Positions 14,197 through 19,953 of a stretch of DNA of 19,953 nucleotides are shown here, piece by piece. A program made the translations under genes and the position numbers. The notes under the pieces are model-generated. The model made no database searches. It had not been told where the DNA came from and worked only from the letters and a program-made list of their open reading frames with translations. Within the stretch, counting starts at the first letter, position 1; each line of letters starts with the position of its first letter. The stretch comes from Gammaproteobacteria bacterium (GTDB lineage: Bacteria; Pseudomonadota; Gammaproteobacteria; Competibacterales; Competibacteraceae), in NCBI GenBank assembly GCA_024234995.1, contig JACKNF010000027.1:1-19953 (forward strand). Reading direction: 5' to 3'.

Positions 14197-15330
14197 ATGA
14201 CCCAGCAAGATGTGCTTACTGAAAGCATCATCCGTTCCGAAGCAAGCCTTTGGGCCGGTGCAATTACCACAGGCTTGTTTGTGCTCTTCGGTGATAGCTG
14301 GTTATCGGATCTCTCAAATCCGCTTAAGGGTGCCGCGATCTTCATTTGGTTATTCGCTGTGATCTTCTGGCTGGCCTTTAGCGTTGTCCGCCATGCGGAT
14401 TGCTTGGCGATAAAGCTTGGCGAGCCCTATGGCACACTCATTCTGACACTCTCCGTGATTGGTATCGAAGTCACCATGATCGCATCGGTGATGCTCACGG
14501 GCGAGAATAATCCCACGCTGGCCCGGGATACCATGTTCTCAGTCATTATGATTGTACTCACAGGCATGCTCGGTCTTACCCTGTTGATTGGCGGGATACG
14601 CCACCATGAGCAAGAATATAATTTCTCTGGAGCACTCTCCTACCTTGGCGTACTAACCCCGCTTGCGGTCCTAAGTCTGGTCGTTCCCCGATTCACGCTA
14701 TCCACACCCGGTGGCAGTGTTTCGACGCTTTTGGGGTTCTTCCTTCTTTTTACGTCGGCGGGGCTGTACCTGGTCTTTCTTTTCCTGCAAATGGGCAGGC
14801 ACAGCGGTTTCTTTAAACAGCCGCAGAGTGAAAATACGCATTCTGTCGACGATCATGGTCATGATGGCCTCACGGTGCGAGCGGCGGGCTTCCATGCGGC
14901 TTTCCTAGCCCTGTCGATGCTCCCTATTGTTTTGCTCTCGAAAAGCATGGCCAAGATCGTCGACCACGGTATCCATACGCTGGGTGCTCCACAAGCGCTG
15001 GGAGGTTTTCTGATCGCTATTCTGGTACTTTCGCCAGAGGGGATGAGCGCTATCAAAGCCGCGCTTGCTAACCGGTTACAGCGGACCATCAACATTGCTC
15101 TGGGTTCGGCTACCTCTACGATTGGAATGACTGTTCCGGTGATTCTCGCTATCAGTCTGATAACGGGCCGCCCTCTTGAACTCGGCTTAGAACCTCTTGA
15201 GATCGTGCTGCTTACACTGACGCTTTTGCTGAGTGTCGTCAGCTTTGGAACCGGACGCACCAATGTTCTTCAAGGGATGGTTCATTTGATCGTATTTGCT
15301 TCCTATGTGGTGCTTATTTTTGACTATTGA
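14197..15330 (+). CDS. chaA: Ca2+/H+ antiporter (ChaA type)
   Basis: The 377-residue inner membrane protein has about eleven helices and the two inverted alpha repeats of the Ca2+/cation antiporter superfamily. The first is 'GEPYGTLILTLSVIGIEVTM' with its membrane Glu; the second is 'ILVLSPEGMSAIKAALANRL' followed by 'TINIALGSATSTIGMTVPV'. A His/Asp-rich cytoplasmic loop ('HSVDDHGHDG') separates the halves, as in ChaA. The family exports Ca2+, and in E. coli also Na+ or K+, in exchange for protons, mainly at alkaline pH. A GGAGAGAGAG ribosome site lies just before the ATG at 14197, which is preferred to the longer open frame. The two upstream hairpins may separate it from ccr. Confidence 0.92.
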   Translation: MTQQDVLTESIIRSEASLWAGAITTGLFVLFGDSWLSDLSNPLKGAAIFIWLFAVIFWLAFSVVRHADCLAIKLGEPYGTLILTLSVIGIEVTMIASVMLTGENNPTLARDTMFSVIMIVLTGMLGLTLLIGGIRHHEQEYNFSGALSYLGVLTPLAVLSLVVPRFTLSTPGGSVSTLLGFFLLFTSAGLYLVFLFLQMGRHSGFFKQPQSENTHSVDDHGHDGLTVRAAGFHAAFLALSMLPIVLLSKSMAKIVDHGIHTLGAPQALGGFLIAILVLSPEGMSAIKAALANRLQRTINIALGSATSTIGMTVPVILAISLITGRPLELGLEPLEIVLLTLTLLLSVVSFGTGRTNVLQGMVHLIVFASYVVLIFDY

Positions 15331-15508
15331 GGATGAAAAAATCCGTACGATAATGCCTGCTTGCGTATTCTTGCCGTTGGAATGGTATTGCTATCACATG
15401 GGTATCAATGAGTTCGACGCCAAAACGGCCATTACCCGGTTTGCCGGATGAGCCTATTTGCAATCCCCTGTTAACGTTGCCAGCAGCTGCGTTGCTCCTA
15501 ATTGCAAG

Positions 15509-15530
15509 GATAATCTGAGATTATCAGATT
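15509..15530. promoter_or_regulatory. Overlapping palindromes upstream of pfk
   Basis: GATAATC-TGA-GATTATC (15509-15525) and AATCTGA-GATTA-TCAGATT (15512-15530) are both perfect 7-bp inverted repeats sharing bases. The unit can also be read as a degenerate direct repeat of GATAATCTGA. It lies 41 bases before the phosphofructokinase start codon and looks like an operator; the binding protein is unknown. Confidence 0.4.
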
Positions 15531-15571
15531 GATACTTTACTAAGTGACTAAAAAATATAGAGTATAATGCA

Positions 15572-16693
15572 ATGACAAAACAAATCGGCATATTAACCGC
15601 AGGCGGTGACAGTCCGGGTTTGAATGCGGCTATCCGTGGTGTGGGAAAAGCCGCGGATGGCTATTACAGCATGCGGGTTATCGGTTTTCGTGATGGCTTT
15701 AGAGGCTTGGCCGAGAATCGTATTCAACGGCTTGATGGCGATGTCTTATCCGGCATTTTGACCATCGGCGGTACGATTCTAGGCACCAGCCGTGATAAAC
15801 CCCACAAGATGACCATCGGTGGCAAAATTTATGATATGACTGATGCCATTATCGAGAATTATCAGGCCAATCATCTCGACGTTCTGGTCTGTCTCGGTGG
15901 TGGCGGCACGCAAAAGAACGCGCTACGCCTGAAGCAAAAAGGTCTCAATATCATTACCTTACCAAAAACCATTGATAACGACGTGGCACTGACAGATGTA
16001 ACCTTTGGCTTTGATACGGCGCTCGGAATTGCTACGGAAGCCATCGATCGTTTGCACAGCACGGCGCATAGCCATCACCGCATTATCATTGTCGAGATCA
16101 TGGGGCATCGCGCGGGCTGGCTGGCGCTCGGCGCGGGCATTGCCGGTGGTGCAGATGTGATTTTATTGCCGGAGCTGCCCTATGATGTGAATGCCGTGGC
16201 TGAGGCTATTCGCAACCGGGTGCGTCATGGGAAGAAATTCAGCATCGTGGCAGTGGCGGAAGGGGCTATCCCGAAAGAATGGGCTGATCAACAGGTTGCT
16301 GCACAGCGGCTCAAGGAACATGCTTCCACAAAAGAAGAGAAAAATCAGGCTAGAAGTGAACTGGACACACTGGAACAACAGCACCGGAATCACGCCCTGC
16401 AACTGAGTATTCATCTGGAAGCGCTGACCGGATTGGAAGCGCGTGTGACCATCCTCGGTTATGTGCAGCGCGGCGGCGCCCCATCAGCGGCCGACCGTCT
16501 GCTAGCGACACGGCTGGGCAGCGCCTGTGCTAACTTCATTAATCAGGATGTTTATGGCGTTATGGTGGCGGCGCATGGAGACCGGGCAGAGCCAGTCCCC
16601 CTGGAAGAAGTGGCCGGCAACCGCAGGCCCGTGCCGCTGAATCATCCCTGGATCGAGGCCGCCCGCCATGTGGGCACAAGTTTGGGGGATTAA
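15572..16693 (+). CDS. 6-phosphofructokinase, group III-like
   Basis: The 373-residue cytoplasmic enzyme phosphorylates fructose 6-phosphate. The phosphate-binding start 'GILTAGGDSPGLNAAIRG', 'PKTIDNDVALTDVTFGFDTA' with catalytic Asp135, 'IVEIMGHRAGWLAL' and 'YVQRGGAPSAADR' are all present. The donor-site motif is GGGGT (109-113): the position equal to E. coli Gly104 is Gly, which predicts ATP as phosphoryl donor. The position equal to Gly124 is Lys132, a residue typical of PPi enzymes and of group III ATP enzymes. An insert of about 50 mostly charged residues (235-285) may form a helical hairpin. A TATAAT (15563-15568) sits only three bases before the ATG and no Shine-Dalgarno is clear. The donor should be treated as unsettled. 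Confidence 0.9.
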   Translation: MTKQIGILTAGGDSPGLNAAIRGVGKAADGYYSMRVIGFRDGFRGLAENRIQRLDGDVLSGILTIGGTILGTSRDKPHKMTIGGKIYDMTDAIIENYQANHLDVLVCLGGGGTQKNALRLKQKGLNIITLPKTIDNDVALTDVTFGFDTALGIATEAIDRLHSTAHSHHRIIIVEIMGHRAGWLALGAGIAGGADVILLPELPYDVNAVAEAIRNRVRHGKKFSIVAVAEGAIPKEWADQQVAAQRLKEHASTKEEKNQARSELDTLEQQHRNHALQLSIHLEALTGLEARVTILGYVQRGGAPSAADRLLATRLGSACANFINQDVYGVMVAAHGDRAEPVPLEEVAGNRRPVPLNHPWIEAARHVGTSLGD

Positions 16694-16807
16694 TCATCTC
16701 TGGAGGTAGCGGTTCTATAGGGTCATTGATGGCCAAAACCGCGCACAGCCGGAACAATGGAAGGTCTCCGGCTGCTGGAAGAATGGACGCCTGCTCAGCC
16801 GCAGCTT

Positions 16808-18007
16808 TCAATCGATGGTGTGGTCTGGCGTCAGAATCTGGGTGATGCGTCTGAACAGACTTTCGCTGGAATTGACATCCGGATTGCCCTGCTCGGTTTT
16901 GGTGCTGAATACTGCGATGGACAACTCCCGCTCGGGCAAATAGGCCATAACGCCGGCATAGCCGTGAAACAGCGGATTTTGCGCAATCCATCCCTGTTTG
17001 ACCACGACCCCGAATCCATAATAAGTCTGATGATCCCACGGCCCGAGCCCGGCGGTATCCGGCGCCAGCATTTGCTTAAAGGCCGTCGGGGATAACAAAG
17101 CGCCGGTTCCGATGGCCCGCGCCGAAGTCAGCACATCAGTCAAACTGGATGTCATGATCGCGCCCCGCGCCAGGGTCCAGGAGGGATTCCAGAATGTGGA
17201 TTCCTCATAGCGGCCGCGTTCCGTGGTATAGGCATGCAGTACCGGCCCCGGGATCGCCGGGGTCGAAGGATTCGCTGTGTTGCGCAGACGCAGGGGGTGG
17301 ATGATCCGGTCGCGCATGAGCCGGTCAAAGGACTGGCCGGTGGCGCGTTCCAGAGCTAGGCCCAGCAGAACGAAGTTGGTGTGCGCATAACCCCAGCTGG
17401 TTCCGGGATTGAATTGCAACGGTTGTTCGAAGGCGATGGCAATTAACTCCTCCGGCGACCAAGTGCGAAACACATCGGCGTAGATGGCGTCTTCGAACCG
17501 GTTATAACCCACATACTCCGGATAACCGGATGTCGAGTTGATCAGCATGCGCAGGGTCACCCGATCGGCATCGGGCAACTCGGGAAGCCATTGGTCAATC
17601 GGGTCGTCAAGACCAACGATGCCTTGATCGACCAATTGCAGCAGGATGGATCCCATATAAGCGATGGCAACGGCGCCGTTCCGAAAATGCATGGCGGTGG
17701 TCGCCGGCACGCCGCTCATCGATTCGCCGACCGCCAGCGTCACTACGTCCTGATCCCTGAACCGGATGCCGAGCAGTACCGCTTTGAGATGCTCCTCGCG
17801 CTGGATCTCCTCCACGGCGATCCGGATCAGCGGAAGATGATCGCGATAAGCCAATACCATCGGATTCCGCGTCGGCGGCGTATTAATTTCGGCGACACCG
17901 GGCGATGATAATAAGAACAGCGTCATCCCGAGCAAGAGTATTCGATAGACCCGAAGGAACCCACAGCTATGGATGTGATGCAAGTAATGCAGGGTTGAAT
18001 CGAACAT
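16808..18007 (-). CDS. Beta-lactamase-fold protein lacking the SxxK pair
   Basis: The product, about 399 residues, is an exported protein of the serine beta-lactamase/class C hydrolase family. A hydrophobic stretch ending 'FLLSSPGVAEI' looks like a signal, though about 27 residues precede it. The fold is clear from 'ILLQLVDQGIVGLDDPIDQW', 'VTLRMLINSTSGYPEYVGYN', 'LQFNPGTSWGYAHTNFVLLG' and 'FHGYAGVMAYLPERELSIAV'. Where active enzymes have Ser-x-x-Lys, this one reads Ala-Val-Ala-Ile (17663-17674), and the Tyr-x-Asn motif reads Tyr-Ala-His. It is therefore probably not a standard serine hydrolase. The ATG at 18007 is used; a TTG at 18028 is the alternative. The start lies inside the L,D-transpeptidase fragment. 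Confidence 0.82.
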   Translation of the reverse strand: MFDSTLHYLHHIHSCGFLRVYRILLLGMTLFLLSSPGVAEINTPPTRNPMVLAYRDHLPLIRIAVEEIQREEHLKAVLLGIRFRDQDVVTLAVGESMSGVPATTAMHFRNGAVAIAYMGSILLQLVDQGIVGLDDPIDQWLPELPDADRVTLRMLINSTSGYPEYVGYNRFEDAIYADVFRTWSPEELIAIAFEQPLQFNPGTSWGYAHTNFVLLGLALERATGQSFDRLMRDRIIHPLRLRNTANPSTPAIPGPVLHAYTTERGRYEESTFWNPSWTLARGAIMTSSLTDVLTSARAIGTGALLSPTAFKQMLAPDTAGLGPWDHQTYYGFGVVVKQGWIAQNPLFHGYAGVMAYLPERELSIAVFSTKTEQGNPDVNSSESLFRRITQILTPDHTID

Positions 18008-18200
18008 GGCAGTAGTAGCCTCTGACAAACACGCGATTACCGGCCGTTACGCGGCGGAACAAATCCAGCATATCAAGATTACGCATACGGATACAGCCAT
18101 GCGAAAGCGGCTCACACCATCGGCGCGGTATCCGGGTAGTGGGGATAATCGTGAATTTCGGACATTCCTTATGGCCAAGGACACTAGCTCTGGTGGTCAA
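17967..18200 (-). pseudogene. C-terminal fragment of an L,D-transpeptidase (YkuD)
   Basis: An open frame of about 77 codons contains the YkuD catalytic motif Ser-His-Gly-Cys-Ile-Arg-Met (18084-18104; the Cys is the nucleophile). The usual continuation 'RNLDMLDLFRRVTAGNRVFV' follows. L,D-transpeptidases cross-link peptidoglycan or attach Braun-type lipoprotein. The rest of the catalytic domain, expected upstream with an Ile-His-Gly motif, is not found: the residues before the motif match nothing, and a stop precedes the frame. The region 18201-18400 has no continuation in any minus-strand frame I read. It ends inside the start of the beta-lactamase-fold gene. A decayed gene is the best reading; a short intact gene is unlikely. 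Confidence 0.55.
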
Positions 18201-18402
18201 TCAGCGGTTTTCCCAAATCGCGGTGATCCCGGACCGCCGCTTAACATCACGCTTCAGCCAGCAAACTTCTCATCTCAATTGTTCTTTGTAACAGGGCCGC
18301 CATCACATGGATGCAAAGGTCAGTGCTCTCAGCACTGCACCTCCCCGCTCTGGGGCAAGACCACTCCGCTCTGGATGAGCTGGTCACGCCACTGTTCTTC
18401 GA

Positions 18403-19272
18403 TCAAGCGGCGAATTTTTTTGCCCCTGCGACACAGGCCAGGGCGCCAAACGTCACGATTAACATTGTCCAGCTCACTGTCTCATGAAGCCATAGTGCCG
18501 CCAGGCCGAGACCAAAGAAAGGTTGGAGCAGCTGTAACTGGCTGACGGCTGCAATGCCGCCTTGTGCTAAGCCGCGGTACCAGAATATGAAGCCGATCAA
18601 CATGCTGAAAAGGGAGACGTAGGCGAGCCCGATCCACGCTGGCACACCTGCATGATCTAACGATGCCGGCTTGGTGAGCAAGGCCATCGGGAGCATGACA
18701 GGCAGTGATAGAACCAGCGCCCAGCTGATGACCTGCCAGCCGCCAAGTTTACGGGTGAGGCGTGCACCCTCTGTGTAACCCAAACCACACACAACAATTG
18801 CGGCTAGCATCAGTAAATCGCCTTGCAGGGATGCCTCAATGCCACCCGAAATGGCATAGCCAACAACGAAGGAGCTTCCTAGAATTGAGAACAGCCAGAA
18901 CGCCGGGCGGGGGCGCTCACCCTCACGGAGTGCGCCGAAGATCGCAGTGCAAAGCGGCAAAAGCCCTATGAAAACCATCGAGTGTGCAGATGAGACGTGC
19001 TGCAAGGCCAGCGCAGTTAGCAACGGAAAACCGGCCACGACACCCAGAGCGACGAGCGCCAGTGAGGGCACCTCTCTCAGATCCGGGCGGCGCTGACGAA
19101 GTACGAGCAGAAGCGCCAACCCGAGTAAAGCGGCTATGGTCGCCCGGGTGCATGTGAGAAATGCTGGATCGAAATCAATAACGGCAGCGCGTGTTGCTGG
19201 CAATGAGCCAGCGAAGATCACCACCCCAATAAAACCGTTGATCCACCCGCTTGCCACTTTGTCTTTATTCAT
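18403..19272 (-). CDS. EamA-family (DMT) transporter
   Basis: The product, about 289 residues, is an inner membrane protein with ten predicted helices and two EamA repeats. The first runs from 'INGFIGVVIFAGSLPATRAA' to about residue 130; the second starts near 'LQGDLLMLAAIVVCGLGYTE' and ends 'AALWLHETVSWTMLIVTFGA'. The Gly/Pro pattern and 'QLQLLQPFFGLGLAALWL' in the second repeat are characteristic. It is not close to the EamA protein at 2864-3796, since shared segments are few. The ATG at 19272 is supported by AAGGGGG six bases upstream. It is divergent from a MocR-type regulator, a common pairing in which the regulator controls an exporter of an amino compound. The substrate is unknown. Confidence 0.9.
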   Translation of the reverse strand: MNKDKVASGWINGFIGVVIFAGSLPATRAAVIDFDPAFLTCTRATIAALLGLALLLVLRQRRPDLREVPSLALVALGVVAGFPLLTALALQHVSSAHSMVFIGLLPLCTAIFGALREGERPRPAFWLFSILGSSFVVGYAISGGIEASLQGDLLMLAAIVVCGLGYTEGARLTRKLGGWQVISWALVLSLPVMLPMALLTKPASLDHAGVPAWIGLAYVSLFSMLIGFIFWYRGLAQGGIAAVSQLQLLQPFFGLGLAALWLHETVSWTMLIVTFGALACVAGAKKFAA

Positions 19273-19328
19273 CGCCGCCCCCTTTTTAGTTGTCTTCCAG
19301 TAGAGCACGGAAGTATTAACGTGCCGAG

Positions 19329-19345
19329 GTACAATCCAGTACAAT
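19329..19345. promoter_or_regulatory. Direct repeat GTACAAT in the eamA-mocR gap
   Basis: GTACAAT occurs at 19329-19335 and 19339-19345, exactly ten bases apart, one helical turn. A third TACAAT lies at 19376-19381. MocR-type regulators usually bind such direct repeats in the gap between themselves and a divergent target. TACAAT also resembles a -10 box, so some copies may be promoter elements. Confidence 0.45.
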
Positions 19346-19395
19346 TAAAAATAACTGTTATGGAACCTTGAGCAATACAATTGAGGATGACGACC

Positions 19396-19953
19396 GTGAG
19401 GCGAAGCAAAACGCGGATTGATGCCGTCATGGAAACGATCCGGTCGAGGATTGCATCCCGCTCCTACATGCCGGGGATGCGGCTGCCTTCCGTGCGTGCG
19501 CAGGCGAAGGCCATGCGGCTCTCGGTTTCCACCATCGTTGAGGCTTATGAGCGATTGGCAGCAGAAGGAGTCATTGGCGCCCGTCCAGGATCAGGGTTCT
19601 ATGTATCGGGACCTGCCGCACCGCTTGCGCTGGCAGAAATCGGCCCCAAGCTTGACCGAGAGGTTGATCCGCTATGGATCTCGCGTCAATCACTTGAGAC
19701 AAGTGCTCCGGTGCTTAAACCGGGATGTGGCTGGCTCCCCGCCTCGTGGATGTATGAGGCGGGGATGCGCCGGGCGTTGCGTGCGGTGGCACGGGCCGAC
19801 ACTTTGGTACTCGCAGACTATGCGACGCCGCTCGGTCTCCCGGCACTGCGTCATCTTCTCGCCCGGCGCCTGGCCGCTACGGGCATCGAAGCGCCTCCCG
19901 AGCAGATCATGCTGACCGAGTCCGGGACTCAGGCCATAGATCTAATCTGCCGT
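19396..19953 (+). CDS. MocR-type regulator (GntR-aminotransferase fusion), partial
   Basis: The open frame runs to the window end, so the protein is truncated on the right. The first 70 residues form a GntR winged helix: 'RIDAVMETIRSRIASRSYMP', 'LPSVRAQAKAMRLSVSTIVE', then 'YERLAAEGVIGARPGSGFYV'. A linker leads to the start of a fold-type I aminotransferase domain: 'LADYATPLGLPALRHLLARR' and 'EQIMLTESGTQAIDLI'. MocR regulators bind PLP and an amino compound and control genes often divergent from them, here the EamA transporter. GTG at 19396 is chosen because GAGGA lies eight bases upstream; ATG at 19387 in the same frame is an alternative. Only about 186 of the expected 450-500 residues are visible. 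Confidence 0.9.
   Translation, partial: MRRSKTRIDAVMETIRSRIASRSYMPGMRLPSVRAQAKAMRLSVSTIVEAYERLAAEGVIGARPGSGFYVSGPAAPLALAEIGPKLDREVDPLWISRQSLETSAPVLKPGCGWLPASWMYEAGMRRALRAVARADTLVLADYATPLGLPALRHLLARRLAATGIEAPPEQIMLTESGTQAIDLICR

Noticed and set aside
15398..15451. A 17-residue frame MGINEFDAKTAITRFAG resembling the start of a Phd-type antitoxin
   Set aside because: The similarity covers about ten residues, there is no toxin gene or longer relic nearby, and no ribosome site.
18321..18337. Perfect 7-bp palindrome CAGTGCT-CTC-AGCACTG downstream of the EamA gene
   Set aside because: The 3-base loop and 7-bp stem lack a T run on either strand, so a terminator call is not supported; it is short enough to be chance.

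Overview
The window looks like chromosomal DNA from a gammaproteobacterium of moderate GC content. The case rests on an NhaR-type LysR regulator, a Slp-family lipoprotein, a Can-type beta-carbonic anhydrase whose zinc-ligand numbering matches the E. coli enzyme, a ChaA-type antiporter and a DUF1127 protein. A lineage that stores carbon (Competibacter-like) would fit the crotonyl-CoA carboxylase/reductase together with 6-phosphogluconolactonase and phosphofructokinase, but that placement is inference. I saw no tRNA, rRNA, CRISPR array, insertion sequence, phage gene or convincing intrinsic terminator.

Layout. Positions 1-2600 hold the start of an unknown minus-strand gene, a Slp lipoprotein, a secreted DUF302 protein and, convergent with it, 6-phosphogluconolactonase. 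Positions 2864-6540 hold an EamA transporter, a DUF1127-GST pair divergent from a LysR regulator, and a TauE/SafE-type exporter. Positions 6711-9875 hold a small secreted DUF4124-like protein and a minus-strand run of aldo/keto reductase, PQQ-type sugar dehydrogenase and a lipoprotein.

Positions 10030-16693 form the most interesting block. nhaR is divergent from a same-strand series: an HPF/RaiA ribosome-associated protein, a beta-carbonic anhydrase, a crotonyl-CoA carboxylase/reductase carrying a C-terminal pair of CBS domains, a Ca2+/H+ antiporter, and a group III-like phosphofructokinase. The carbonic anhydrase beside a CO2-fixing enoyl-CoA reductase suggests local CO2 supply. The CBS pair suggests that the carboxylase senses adenine nucleotides. 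This fused enzyme is the best candidate for something not previously described.

Positions 16808-19953 hold a beta-lactamase-fold protein lacking the SxxK catalytic pair, a fragment of an L,D-transpeptidase, an EamA transporter, and a divergent MocR-type (GntR-aminotransferase) regulator cut off by the window edge. Several intergenic regions carry clear palindromes or repeats that look regulatory: the pgl leader, the LysR gene leader, nhaR-hpf, the carbonic anhydrase RBS, ccr-chaA, the region before pfk, and eamA-mocR.
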